Shown one piece after another: positions 16,292-24,352 of a stretch of DNA of 64,000 bases; the stretch's first letter is position 1; each line of letters begins with the position of its first letter. The position numbers and the translations under genes are program-made. Below the pieces are notes generated by a model, which was not told the DNA's origin, searched no databases, and was given only the letters and a program-made list of their open reading frames with translations. Location: positions 482,221 through 546,220 of the forward strand of contig NZ_JANZYO010000002.1 of assembly GCF_025506335.1 (NCBI RefSeq), in the 5' to 3' direction. The DNA comes from Mumia quercus (GTDB lineage: Bacteria > Actinomycetota > Actinomycetes > Propionibacteriales > Nocardioidaceae).

Positions 16292-17233
16292 TCAGCCGCG
16301 GAACGTCGCGCGGTAGGTCGTCGGGCTGACGCCGACCGCGCGGACGAAGTGCCGACGCAGCGTCGTCGCGGTGCCGAGTCCGCAGCGGGCGGCGATCTGC
16401 TCCACGGACGCGTCCGTACGCTCGAGCAGCTCCTGCGCACGAAGGACGCGTTCGCGGTGGAGCCACCGCAGCGGCGTCATGCCGGTCTCGGCGCTCATCC
16501 GGCGGGCGAGCTGGCGCGCGCCGAGGCCGGCCTCGCGGGCGAGGTCGGAGACGGCGAGCGGTTGATCGAGGCGTGCGCGCGCCCAGTCCATCGCCGCACC
16601 CACGTGGTCGGACCCGGTCGGGGCCGGCGGCCTCGCGATGAACTGCGCCTGTCCCCCGGGTCGCTGTGCGGCGACCACCAGCCGACGCGCCAGCCCGTTG
16701 GCGGCGGCGCTCCCGAAGTCGGCGCGGACGAGATGGAGACACAGGTCGAGCGCGGCGGTCTTGCCTGCCGACGTGAGGATCTGCCCGTCGTCGACGAAGA
16801 GGACGTCGGCGCGCGCACGTACGGCGGGATAGAGGCGCTCGAGCTCGTCGACGTGCATCCAGTGCGTCGCGGCCTCCCGCCCGTCGAGGAGGCCTGCTGC
16901 GGCGAGGACGAACGCGCCGGTGCACAGGGACGCGATCCGGGCTCCGCGGTCGTACGCCGTGCGCAGCGCGTCGAGAAGGGCGGGGTCCGGCACGCCGTCG
17001 AGGTGGTCCGTCGACGGCACGATCACGAGGTCGGCATCGGCGAGGGCGGCGTACGAGACGGCCGGGGCAGCGCCGAGCCACGGCGCCGAGGTGCCGTCGG
17101 GGGTGGCGACGACGAGCGCGTACCAGCGGCCGTCGGCCGAGAGGTCCGACCGGTCGACGCCGAAGACCTCGGCGGCGATCGCCGTCTCGTACAGCATCGC
17201 GTCGGCGTGCAGCGCCAGCCCCACGGAGACCAT
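16292..17233 (-). CDS. GlxA-family transcriptional regulator (DJ-1/PfpI + AraC HTH)
   Basis: A 313-residue regulator. The N-terminal DJ-1/PfpI-like domain (residues about 3-170) keeps the nucleophile elbow SLCTGAFVLAAAGLL, and the C-terminal AraC-type DNA-binding domain (about 215-313) reads ARLDQPLAVSDLAREAGLGARQLARRMS and later CGLGTATTLRRHF. Ligand unknown. ATG 17233 is preceded by TACAGT and seven bases, and the inverted repeat TGTCG (17233-17237)/CGACA (17247-17251) straddles the start and may be an autoregulatory site. It is divergent from the reductase-like gene at 17304, a plausible target. Confidence 0.88.
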   Translation of the reverse strand: MVSVGLALHADAMLYETAIAAEVFGVDRSDLSADGRWYALVVATPDGTSAPWLGAAPAVSYAALADADLVIVPSTDHLDGVPDPALLDALRTAYDRGARIASLCTGAFVLAAAGLLDGREAATHWMHVDELERLYPAVRARADVLFVDDGQILTSAGKTAALDLCLHLVRADFGSAAANGLARRLVVAAQRPGGQAQFIARPPAPTGSDHVGAAMDWARARLDQPLAVSDLAREAGLGARQLARRMSAETGMTPLRWLHRERVLRAQELLERTDASVEQIAARCGLGTATTLRRHFVRAVGVSPTTYRATFRG

Positions 17234-17303
17234 GTCGGAAACTGTACGACAGGCGTCACTTCAGACACTGGCTGCACGGACGCGCACCCGGTGGGATGGG
17301 GAC

Positions 17304-18359
17304 ATGAGCACTTCTCCCTCCGGTCCCGTCGTCGTGTACGGGGCGTACGGTCACACCGGTCGTTTCGTCGTCGACGAGCTCCTGCGGCGCGGACTCACGC
17401 CCGTCCTGTCGGGTCGCGACGCGTCACGTCTGGCCGCGATGGCCGAAGATCGTCCCGGCCTCGAGGTGCGGCCCGCGCGCGTCGACGACCCCGGCGCGCT
17501 GCGCGCCGCCGTGACCGGGGCAGCGGCTGTCGTCAACGTCGCCGGGCCGTTCCTCGACACCGGCGTCGCCGTGTCCGGGGCAGCCGTCGCCGCGGGCGCG
17601 CACTACCTCGACGTGACGGCGGAGCAACCTGCCGTGGAGGCCGTGTACGCGGCGCGGCCCGACGATGCGGAGCAGGCGGGGGTCGCGGTGATCCCGGCGA
17701 TGGCGTTCTACGGCGGGCTCGCGGACCTGCTGGCGACCGCCCTGCTCGCGGGGACGTCCGAGCCGGCCTCGCTGTCAGTGGCGATCGGGCTCGACGCGTG
17801 GTGGCCGACCGCCGGCACCCGCCTCACCGGGGCGCGCAACACCGCGCCGCGACGCACGATCGTCGACGGCACGCTGGCACCGGTCCCCCACACCGCGCCG
17901 CGCACGTCGTGGGACTTCGGGACGCTGGGCGACCAGCCCGTCGCCGCGCTCCCGTTCTCCGAACCCCTCCTGCTCGCGCGACACCTGCCGGTCGCACGGC
18001 TCGACTCGTACCTCAGCGCATCGGCGCTCAGCGACATCCGCGACCCGTCGACCCCTCCTCCCCCGGCCACGGACGAGCGCGGACGGTCGCCGCAGCAGTT
18101 CGTTGTCGAGGTGGTGGCGCAGGTCGGCGACAGGGAGGAGCGGATGTCGGTCGGTGGACGCGACATCTACGCGGCGACTGCCCCGCTGGCGGTCGAGGCG
18201 GTGGTGCGGCTGCTCGACGGACGTGCCGCGGGTACGGGGGTCGTCGCGCCGGGCGAGGTGTTCGACGCGGAGGACTTCCTGCGAGCGCTGTCACCGGACA
18301 CGCTCACTGTGCGACGGAGGATCACGGGGCCTGGCCCGCGGGAGACGACGCCTGCGTGA
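17304..18359 (+). CDS. Saccharopine-dehydrogenase-like NAD(P)-binding protein
   Basis: A 351-residue Rossmann-fold protein starting VVVYGAYGHTGRFVVDELLRRG, then VVNVAGPFLDTGVAVSGAAVAAGAHYLDVTAEQ, which is the saccharopine dehydrogenase/trans-acting enoyl reductase pattern. The enzyme activity is not predictable. GGGATGGGGA precedes ATG 17304. The gene is divergent from the GlxA-type regulator with 70 bases between, suggesting local control. Its 3' end overlaps the convergent TOPRIM gene by 38 bases. Confidence 0.82.
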   Translation: MSTSPSGPVVVYGAYGHTGRFVVDELLRRGLTPVLSGRDASRLAAMAEDRPGLEVRPARVDDPGALRAAVTGAAAVVNVAGPFLDTGVAVSGAAVAAGAHYLDVTAEQPAVEAVYAARPDDAEQAGVAVIPAMAFYGGLADLLATALLAGTSEPASLSVAIGLDAWWPTAGTRLTGARNTAPRRTIVDGTLAPVPHTAPRTSWDFGTLGDQPVAALPFSEPLLLARHLPVARLDSYLSASALSDIRDPSTPPPPATDERGRSPQQFVVEVVAQVGDREERMSVGGRDIYAATAPLAVEAVVRLLDGRAAGTGVVAPGEVFDAEDFLRALSPDTLTVRRRITGPGPRETTPA

Positions 18360-18870
18360 CCGCGACGACGGCCTCGACCAGCACGGCGGGGGCCTGGTCG
18401 AGGTCGAGCGCGTCGACGAGCAGCTGGGCGTAGCGCGCCTTGCGCCCGCTCGTGGTCCCGATGAAGCGACGGAGCACCCGCGCCTCCGGTCGGCCGCGGT
18501 GGAACGGCTGGCGGGTCAGGGTGCGCCACCTGCCGAGGTCGCCCGCACTCCTGACCACGTCGAGGGTGCGGGCGACACCGAGGCTGCGGATCAGCTCGTC
18601 CTCGAGGTCGAGGTGGCAGGCGAACGCGCGCGTCGGGAGGTCGTGGACACGTGCCAGCGTCCTGGCGACGTACGGGGTCTCGCCGACGTCGTGCAGCACG
18701 GCGACGACGTCGGCTTCGTCGATGCCGTCGAGGTGATGACCGAGGTTGGTGACACCGCCCATCGGGACGACATCCGCACCGGCGGCCGCGAGGTCCAGAC
18801 CGAGCCGGCGCGCCAGGGCGCGTACGGCGATCGCGTCGCTCTCGCCCTCGACCAGCAGCAGTCGGTTCAC
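18322..18870 (-). CDS. Small TOPRIM-domain protein (OLD-nuclease-like TOPRIM)
   Basis: A 182-residue protein that is essentially a stand-alone TOPRIM domain. The catalytic-glutamate motif LLLVEGESDAIAV is at residues 4-16, the glycine loop VVPMGGVTNL follows, and a DLEDE acidic segment lies near residue 100, resembling the TOPRIM module of OLD-family nucleases without the ATPase. A nucleic-acid cleavage or repair role is inference. The start ATG overlaps the stop of the upstream SRPBCC gene by four bases, an odd functional pairing, and the 3' end overlaps the convergent reductase-like gene. Confidence 0.75.
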   Translation of the reverse strand: MNRLLLVEGESDAIAVRALARRLGLDLAAAGADVVPMGGVTNLGHHLDGIDEADVVAVLHDVGETPYVARTLARVHDLPTRAFACHLDLEDELIRSLGVARTLDVVRSAGDLGRWRTLTRQPFHRGRPEARVLRRFIGTTSGRKARYAQLLVDALDLDQAPAVLVEAVVAVTQASSPAGQAP

Positions 18871-19307
18871 TGTTCGAGCATCCGCGCCAGTGCGCCGAGA
18901 TTCGTGCGCATCCCGTTCTTGAACAACCTCGTCGCCACCGGGCCGAGCGCAGAGAGCGGGCCAGGGAGACCGGCTGCCGAGATCTCGGCGTCGAGGACCA
19001 GGCGGGTCCCGCCGGGGATCGGCGTCAGCGTGTAGCGGTACGTGAAAGGGGTCGGCCCGCTCCTGCTCGTCAGGCTGAACCGCTCCTCAGGCTCGGACTC
19101 CGTGACCTCGACGAGGTTGACCGCCTTCCCACCGGGAAGCGACCGGACGAGCTCGTACGACGGACCGCGTCCGTCTCCTGCCGGGACGACCGGCACGACG
19201 CGCTGCACGGCCTCGTACCACTCCGGGGTCCGGCTCACGTCGCTGAGCACGGACCAGACGACGGAAGGGGGACGATCGATGTCGAGCTGGAGCTCGAAGG
19301 ATCCCAT
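18867..19307 (-). CDS. SRPBCC (START-like) family protein
   Basis: A protein of about 146 residues with the polyketide-cyclase/START-like pattern: FELQLDIDRPPSVVWSVLSDVSRTPEWYEAVQRVVPV at the front, a central beta-sheet region (RFSLTSRSGPTPFTYRYTLTPI), and a long C-terminal helix LGPVATRLFKNGMRTNLGALARMLE. Such proteins bind small hydrophobic ligands. ATG 19307 is preferred over GTG 19316 because AAAGG abuts the GTG but is nine or ten bases from the ATG. Translationally coupled to the downstream TOPRIM gene. Confidence 0.82.
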   Translation of the reverse strand: MGSFELQLDIDRPPSVVWSVLSDVSRTPEWYEAVQRVVPVVPAGDGRGPSYELVRSLPGGKAVNLVEVTESEPEERFSLTSRSGPTPFTYRYTLTPIPGGTRLVLDAEISAAGLPGPLSALGPVATRLFKNGMRTNLGALARMLEQ

Positions 19308-19361
19308 GCGCGTCACCCTTTCACCGCCGGTTGCCGAGAGGCGACCGATTAACCCACCGAC

Positions 19362-20417
19362 TCAACCCACCGGCGCGGCGTCGACGGCATCGGCGGCGCG
19401 GCCGCGACGTACGACCTCGGCCTGGGCGCGCGCGATGCCGCCGTGCTCGAGCGCGGCGAGGCGGGACTCGCCCTGCCACACGACCCGGCCTCGGCGCCGC
19501 ACGGTGACCTGCATCGTCGCGCCGAGGTGCTCGATCGCGCCCGCGATGTTGCGCCGCTCGGCAGGCAGCGGGACGGGGAGCACATGGGCGCTGGCCAGGC
19601 TGCCGGTCCCCTCGATGTCGATCCGCCACTGGGCGCTGCGCCCACGCAGGCTCCACCGCTCGTCGGTGACCTCGGCCTCGACCGGTGACACGACCGGGTC
19701 CCCGAGCCGGACCAGCCGCCCGCCCGGCAGGAGCACGACGACCGCCGTCACGGTCGTACGGATCGGTCCGGCGTAGACCTCTCCCCCGGCGAACGCGACG
19801 CAGACCGACGGGTCGTCGAACCCTTGCGCCTGGCCCCACCACCACGACTCGGGGAACCCGCCCTTGCCCCAGTTCTTCTCCGCGTACACCGACCACCCGT
19901 CGAGGTCCCAGGTCTCCTCCCCCACGACGGCCCGGCCGTACGCGGCGCCGCCGAGGAGCCACGGGTGCCAGTACTGGTTCAGCCCCGGGACGGTCTGGAA
20001 GACGCTCGACCCGCCGAAGCTGCGGCGCGACCACGCCACCGGGGACCTGACCTCGACGTCCACCCGCGCGTCCGGGCCGAGGTCGACCCGCAGCCGGTCC
20101 GGCGTCCCCTCGAACGCGTCACCGGAGCGCACGCCCAGGCCGCCCGGGTCCGCGGCTCCCTCGGGGTGCTCCGTCGTACGGAGGAAGCCGTTCGGGTGTG
20201 CCGCGAGCCCGAGCGTCGACCACGTGCCGTCGTCCGCCCGGTTGACCCCGTCCAGCGCGAGCAGCACGCGCCCGGAGGCGGGGTCGGTGAAGCGCCAGAA
20301 GTAGCCCTCCATCGCGACGCCGTGCGCACGGAGCGGATCACCGAACGGCCAGTCGGCGCCGCTCCCCCGGTAGGTCCGTCCGACCGACGCCAGCACCTTG
20401 CGTACCCACGAAGCCAT
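19362..20417 (-). CDS. Tocopherol-cyclase-like protein
   Basis: A 351-residue protein related to plant and bacterial tocopherol cyclases (AttH/CrtC-like beta fold). Conserved-looking stretches are HGVAMEGYFWRFTDPASGRVL, GLNQYWHPWLLGG, WDLDGWSVYAEKNWGKGGFPESWWWGQAQGFDD and a C-terminal beta-rich half. No signal peptide is present. A role in prenylquinone metabolism cannot be claimed because no pathway genes are nearby. ATG 20417 begins the recognisable protein (MASWVRKVLASVG) with a weak GGGG upstream; the frame is open far upstream but that part overlaps DUF4230 in another frame and looks non-coding. Confidence 0.82.
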   Translation of the reverse strand: MASWVRKVLASVGRTYRGSGADWPFGDPLRAHGVAMEGYFWRFTDPASGRVLLALDGVNRADDGTWSTLGLAAHPNGFLRTTEHPEGAADPGGLGVRSGDAFEGTPDRLRVDLGPDARVDVEVRSPVAWSRRSFGGSSVFQTVPGLNQYWHPWLLGGAAYGRAVVGEETWDLDGWSVYAEKNWGKGGFPESWWWGQAQGFDDPSVCVAFAGGEVYAGPIRTTVTAVVVLLPGGRLVRLGDPVVSPVEAEVTDERWSLRGRSAQWRIDIEGTGSLASAHVLPVPLPAERRNIAGAIEHLGATMQVTVRRRGRVVWQGESRLAALEHGGIARAQAEVVRRGRAADAVDAAPVG

Positions 20418-20455
20418 CCCCGCACTCTGGCAGAGATCTCGCCGGCAGCGCACTC

Positions 20456-21085
20456 CTACTCGTCGGAGCCCTCCACGAAGGTCGCCCTGATGTCGAGCGA
20501 GCCGAACATCCCGACCAGCATCGCCTTGGTGTTCTCCTCCGCACGGCGGGCGAGCTCGGACTCCTTCGCGGCGGCCTCCAGCTTCTTCTCGGCGAGCTCG
20601 TACAGACCGCTCTGGTCGCGCGCGGACAAGGCATCGCTCAAGCGGTTGACCACGCCGCGCTCCTGCGTGAACAGGTACGTCCGGTCCTGATCGAGGTTGG
20701 GCTCGTCGAGCTGCGCGTCCGGCAGCCGCACCTCGACCGAGCGACCGTCTCGGGAAAGCTTCAGGTCCTCCTCGGCCAGGCCCGAGAAGTCGACGTACGC
20801 GTTGACCGTGCCGGCGGCGACGAAGAGCGAGCGCTCGCCGAGCACGAAGTCCGGCACCCACCGCACGTCCCGCTCGACGTCGAGCACGACCTCGAAGTTG
20901 CCGACCGCGGCGTGGTACTGGCTGATGTTCTGGACCGACTTCAGCAGCACAGGCTGGCTGCGGTCGACCGTGCGGGTCGTGAACGGGTTGGTGAGCAGCC
21001 CGCCGGCGGTGAGCGCCGCCACCACCAGGACGATCGCAAGGCCACCGGCGACCGCCGACAACGCGACTTTGAGCGCAGTGCGCAT
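20456..21085 (-). CDS. DUF4230 membrane-anchored protein
   Basis: A 209-residue protein with one N-terminal membrane helix (LSAVAGGLAIVLVVAALTAGG) and an extracellular part containing SQPVLLKSVQNISQYHAAVGNFEVVLDVE and VNAYVDFSGL, the hallmark segments of DUF4230. The C-terminal third (LYELAEKKLEAAAKESELARRAEENTKAML) is a likely coiled coil. Function unknown. ATG 21085 is supported by GAGGAGC at a good distance; the extra 17 codons upstream are not. It is followed 38 bases later by the tocopherol-cyclase-like gene on the same strand. Confidence 0.85.
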   Translation of the reverse strand: MRTALKVALSAVAGGLAIVLVVAALTAGGLLTNPFTTRTVDRSQPVLLKSVQNISQYHAAVGNFEVVLDVERDVRWVPDFVLGERSLFVAAGTVNAYVDFSGLAEEDLKLSRDGRSVEVRLPDAQLDEPNLDQDRTYLFTQERGVVNRLSDALSARDQSGLYELAEKKLEAAAKESELARRAEENTKAMLVGMFGSLDIRATFVEGSDE

Positions 21086-21265
21086 GCAAGCTCCTCGGGC
21101 CGTCGACAGGGGGACCCGCCGAGAATGATGCCGCACGTCGAGCGCAACTCCTTTGAGCCTGCTCGAAGGGCCTTCCGTTCACCCCACCCGCGAGAGGCAC
21201 GCTCCCCTGACCGAGGTGCTGCACCACCGCGTCCGGCTCCCTCAACCTCACGAGGGGATTCGTTC

Positions 21266-21546
21266 ATGACTCGTGCTGCCACCTCCAGCAGGGGTACGCC
21301 TCGGCCGCCGTCCGGACGCTCCAGGACAACATCCGCTGGTGCTACCGCAGCCGCGGGGAAGCCGTCCTGAACATCACGGTGGACGGCAACGACGGCACGA
21401 AGACCAAGGCCGCGGTCAAGCGCGTCCAGCAGCTCGCCGGCATCACGGCCGACGGCGTGTACGGGCCTCGTACGCGCGACGCGATGCTGCACCGCCAGGA
21501 CTCCTGGGAAGGGGACCAGGGCCCGAACGTGTGCCGCAGGCTCTGA
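21266..21546 (+). pseudogene. Decayed secreted peptidoglycan-binding-domain protein
   Basis: ATG 21266 with GAGGGG upstream opens a frame that loses similarity at once. A different frame, ending at TGA 21544-21546, encodes YASAAVRTLQDNIRWCY, then ITVDGNDGTKTKAAVKRVQQ and LAGITADGVYGPRTRDAM, a good PG_binding_1 repeat with flanking cysteines. That frame is open from 21211 but has no start codon before the domain. The simplest reading is that a deletion removed the signal-peptide region and changed the frame, leaving a dead gene; an assembly error is the alternative. It lies upstream of the CMD gene on the same strand. Confidence 0.7.
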
Positions 21547-21565
21547 CCGCGAACGGCGCCGGCCG

Positions 21566-21592
21566 TGTCACGTTTCGTGGCCGGCCGGCGTC
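21566..21592 (+). promoter_or_regulatory. ECF41-type promoter of the carboxymuconolactone decarboxylase gene
   Basis: TGTCACG (21566-21572), 16 bases, then CGTC (21589-21592). The published ECF41 promoter is TGTCACA with about 16-18 bases to CGTC, so this matches 6 of 7 and 4 of 4. It lies 38 bases before ATG 21630, and an ECF41 sigma gene is 1.8 kb downstream. A second copy with identical spacing precedes the epimerase gene at 37506. Confidence 0.75.
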
Positions 21593-21629
21593 GTCATGTC
21601 GTACCCCGTTCTCACAGGAGGAGGCCGAC

Positions 21630-22229
21630 ATGACCGGATCACCCCGCATCACCCCCGCCGAGATCACCGGCATCAAGGGCGCCCTCATCAGACGGTTCGC
21701 CAAGAAGAAGCTCGGCCAGGTGCCCGCCTCGGTCGGTGTCTACTGGCACAACCAGCCGGTCATGATGAGCCTGAGCGGCCTGAGCGCCAAGGTCGAGCGG
21801 TGGCACGCCTGCGACGAGCAGCTGAAGTCGTTCGCGCACATGGCGGTCGCCTCGCAGGTCGGGTGCAGCTGGTGCCTCGACTACAACTACTTCGAGAGCT
21901 TCAACAAGGACCTCGACGTGGCGAAGGCGCGTGAGATCCCCCGGTGGCACGAGTCCGACGTCTTCTCCCCGCTCGAGCGCGAGGTGCTGGCGTACGCCGA
22001 GGCGATGACGACGACCGAGCCCACGGTGACCGATGAGATGGTCGCGTCGCTGGTGGCCCAGCTGGGTGAGGCCGCCGTGATCGAGCTGACCGCGGTGATC
22101 GCCTTCGCCAACTTCACGACGCGGGGCAACGTCGCCCTCGGCATCGGGTCTGACGGCTTCGCCGACGCGTGCGGGCTCGCTCCCCTCGCCGCGCCTAGCG
22201 CGCCTCCAGCGCGCTCGCACGGACGGTGA
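21630..22229 (+). CDS. Carboxymuconolactone decarboxylase (AhpD-like) family protein
   Basis: A 199-residue CMD/AhpD-like protein. The redox motif is C-S-W-C in ASQVGCSWCLDYNYF, and the region EREVLAYAEAMTTTEPTVTDEMVASL is typical of the family. Such proteins use the CxxC pair in peroxide or thiol chemistry, often in oxidative stress. AGGAGGAGG precedes ATG 21630. An ECF41-type promoter is centred about 50 bases upstream, and CMD genes are the classic partners of ECF41 sigma factors. The 3' end overlaps the convergent GNAT gene by 35 bases. Confidence 0.9.
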   Translation: MTGSPRITPAEITGIKGALIRRFAKKKLGQVPASVGVYWHNQPVMMSLSGLSAKVERWHACDEQLKSFAHMAVASQVGCSWCLDYNYFESFNKDLDVAKAREIPRWHESDVFSPLEREVLAYAEAMTTTEPTVTDEMVASLVAQLGEAAVIELTAVIAFANFTTRGNVALGIGSDGFADACGLAPLAAPSAPPARSHGR

Positions 22230-22719
22230 CGGTGATCTCCGCGCCGTCACGCGCGTAGTCCGCGCCACGCGCCCGCCTGGCGACCATGTGCCGTACGACG
22301 TGGTTCTCCGCGCTGATGACGGCCTGGACGCGAGGGAACCCGTGGCGCGCGATCTCGAGGGCTAGCCCGTCGACCAGGCGTGAACCGATGCCGCAGCCCT
22401 GCCACGCGTCGGCGACGACCACCCCGATCTCGGCCGTGGAGGCGACGTCTTCCTGGTCGTGCACGCTCCGGATCGGCGCCCACATCCCGTGCCCGGCGAC
22501 GATGCCGCCTTGCCACGCGAGCAGCGAACCCCCGGTCGTCCCCGGCTGCAGAAGCCGTCTCGCGAGGCCGGGTGGCGTCCGGGGGCCGAAGCCGGTGAGG
22601 AATCGCCGGTAGGAGGTGTCGGGTGACAGCCCGAGCAGGAATGCCTCCAGCGCTTCCAGGTCCATGGCGCCTCCGCGGCGCAGCTCGACGAGAGTCGTCG
22701 TGTCGATCGTGGCGGTCAT
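22195..22719 (-). CDS. GNAT-family N-acetyltransferase
   Basis: A 174-residue acetyltransferase. The acetyl-CoA-binding motif appears as EIGVVVADAWQGCGIGSRLVDGLALEIARHG (Q-x-x-G-I/S-G type), after FLLGLSPDTSYRRFLTGFG, a start resembling GNAT modules fused to acetyl-CoA synthetase-like proteins. The acceptor substrate is unknown. ATG 22719 follows GAGGGGGA. It is divergent from the TetR gene at 22794, sharing a promoter region with a palindromic operator (22738-22753), so it is probably that repressor's target. Confidence 0.85.
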   Translation of the reverse strand: MTATIDTTTLVELRRGGAMDLEALEAFLLGLSPDTSYRRFLTGFGPRTPPGLARRLLQPGTTGGSLLAWQGGIVAGHGMWAPIRSVHDQEDVASTAEIGVVVADAWQGCGIGSRLVDGLALEIARHGFPRVQAVISAENHVVRHMVARRARGADYARDGAEITVTVRASALEAR

Positions 22720-22737
22720 CGGTCCCCCTCGGAAACA

Positions 22738-22753
22738 ATACGAACGATCGTAT
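22738..22753. promoter_or_regulatory. Palindromic operator between GNAT and TetR genes
   Basis: ATACGAAC (22738-22745) faces GATCGTAT (22746-22753), seven of eight positions complementary. It lies midway in the 74-base divergent intergenic region and is the natural binding site for the TetR protein encoded at 22794, giving autoregulation and control of the GNAT gene. Confidence 0.6.
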
Positions 22754-22793
22754 CATTTGTTCTCGCCGAGCTCACGCGATATCGTCAGGGAGC

Positions 22794-23453
22794 ATGAAGG
22801 CCGAGACGACGCTCGAGGACCACCCCGACGGCAGGGTGCGCCGCGGCAACGCCACGCGGCGGACCGTTCTCCGGCACGCCGTCGACGTCGCCTCCGTCGA
22901 AGGGCTCGACGGACTCTCCATCGGACGGCTCGCGACCGAGCTCTCGATCAGCAAGAGCGGCCTCTTCGCCCTGTTCGGAGCCAAGGAGGAGCTCCAGCTG
23001 GCCACCATCCGGGCGGCGAAGCGCATCTACGTCGACACCGTCGTCACGCCCTCGCTCGAGACACCGCCGGGGCTCGGACGCGTGCGGGCGCTGGTCAGCG
23101 CCTGGCTCGACTACTCGCGCGGACGCGTCTTCCCCGGCGGCTGCTTCTTCGCGAGGACCGGTTATGAGTACGCCGCCCGCGAGGGCAAGGTCCGCGACGC
23201 GCTGATCGCCGCCCGCCACGAGTGGCTCGCGCTCGTCGAGCAGACGCTCCGCGAGGCGCAGGCGCTCGGCGAGCTCGACCCCGACGACTCGCTCCCCCAG
23301 CTCGCGTTCGAGCTGAGCGCGTTCCTCGACGGCGCCAACTTCGAGTCGCTGCTCGGCGGAGGCGACCACGCGTACGACCGCGCTCGCCGCGCCATCCAGG
23401 ATCGGCTGGTCTCGGCGAACAGGGGGGCCAGCGAGCCGTGGACCGACGCCTGA
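22794..23453 (+). CDS. TetR/AcrR-family transcriptional regulator
   Basis: A 219-residue TetR regulator. The HTH segment GLDGLSIGRLATELSISKSGLFALFGAKEELQLA lies near residues 40-75, and the C-terminal domain (VSAWLDYSRGRVFPGGCFFARTGYEYAAREG) is of the TetR_C type common in actinobacteria. GGGAGC precedes ATG 22794. It is divergent from GNAT across a palindrome, and its 3' end overlaps the ECF41 sigma gene by 16 bases, so the repressor and sigma factor are probably co-transcribed. That arrangement would place ECF41 levels under a small-molecule signal. Confidence 0.88.
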   Translation: MKAETTLEDHPDGRVRRGNATRRTVLRHAVDVASVEGLDGLSIGRLATELSISKSGLFALFGAKEELQLATIRAAKRIYVDTVVTPSLETPPGLGRVRALVSAWLDYSRGRVFPGGCFFARTGYEYAAREGKVRDALIAARHEWLALVEQTLREAQALGELDPDDSLPQLAFELSAFLDGANFESLLGGGDHAYDRARRAIQDRLVSANRGASEPWTDA

Positions 23454-24352
23454 CCGGTGGCGACGTGAGCGTGTCCGACGACCCGTTCCTCACCCACCGC
23501 GGGCTGCTCTTCACGATCGCGTACGAGATGCTCGGCTCGGCCGCCGACGCCGAGGACGTCGTCCAGGACACGTGGCTGCGCTGGGACGCGATGGGGCGAG
23601 ACGCCCGCGCGGACGTACGCCGGCCGCGCCCGTTCCTCGTGCGGATGGTGACACGCAAGGCCCTCGACAAGATGCGCGTGAACGCGCGACGACGCGAGGA
23701 CTACGTCGGTGAGTGGCTGCCCGAGCCGCTGCTGACGACACCGGATCTCGCGGAGGACGTCGAGCTGGCCGAGAGCGTCTCGATCGCCATGCTCACCGTG
23801 CTCGAGACGTTGACGCCGACCGAGCGCGCGGTCTTCGTGCTGCACGAGGTGTTCGAGACCCCGTACGGCGAGATCGCCGAGACGCTGGGCAAGACGCCTG
23901 GCGCCGTACGCCAGATCGGGCACCGGGCGCGCGAGCACGTGGCGGCACGCCGGCCGCGGATGGAGGTCCGTCGCGACGAGCAGCAGCAGGTGGTCGAGCG
24001 CTTCCTCGCGGCGGTGACGGAGGGTGACCTGCAAGGGCTGCTCGACGTCCTCGCGCCGGACGTCGTGCTCGTGGCCGACGGCGGCGGAGTCGCCCAGGCC
24101 GTGCTCAACCCGGTGGTCGGCGCCAAGAAGGTCGCGAACATCCTGAGGCCGTTCACACGGCTGGCACCGGGAGCCACCTTCCTGCCGGCCGTGCTCAACG
24201 GAGCCGTCGGCGCTCGGCTTGTCGGCACCGAGGACGGCTTCGACACCGCGATCAGCTTCCTCGTCGAGGACGGCCGGATCAGGCGCGTCTACGCGGTGCG
24301 CAACCCCGACAAGCTCCGCATGATCGACGTCGAGGCGCCCCTCAGCCGGTAG
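23438..24352 (+). CDS. ECF41-group RNA polymerase sigma factor with fused SnoaL-like domain
   Basis: About 304 residues: sigma region 2 (YEMLGSAADAEDVVQDTWLRW), region 4 (VFVLHEVFETPYGEIAETLGKTPGAVRQIGHRAREH), then a SnoaL-like C-terminal domain. The ECF41 fingerprints are all present: WLPEP in the linker, DGGG in the SnoaL domain and NPDKL at the C-terminus. ECF41 factors lack an anti-sigma factor and are controlled by the fused domain. GTG 23438 has AGGGGGG ten bases upstream; GTG 23465 is an alternative nearer the family start. Candidate target promoters are at 21566 and 37441. Confidence 0.9.
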   Translation: MDRRLTGGDVSVSDDPFLTHRGLLFTIAYEMLGSAADAEDVVQDTWLRWDAMGRDARADVRRPRPFLVRMVTRKALDKMRVNARRREDYVGEWLPEPLLTTPDLAEDVELAESVSIAMLTVLETLTPTERAVFVLHEVFETPYGEIAETLGKTPGAVRQIGHRAREHVAARRPRMEVRRDEQQQVVERFLAAVTEGDLQGLLDVLAPDVVLVADGGGVAQAVLNPVVGAKKVANILRPFTRLAPGATFLPAVLNGAVGARLVGTEDGFDTAISFLVEDGRIRRVYAVRNPDKLRMIDVEAPLSR

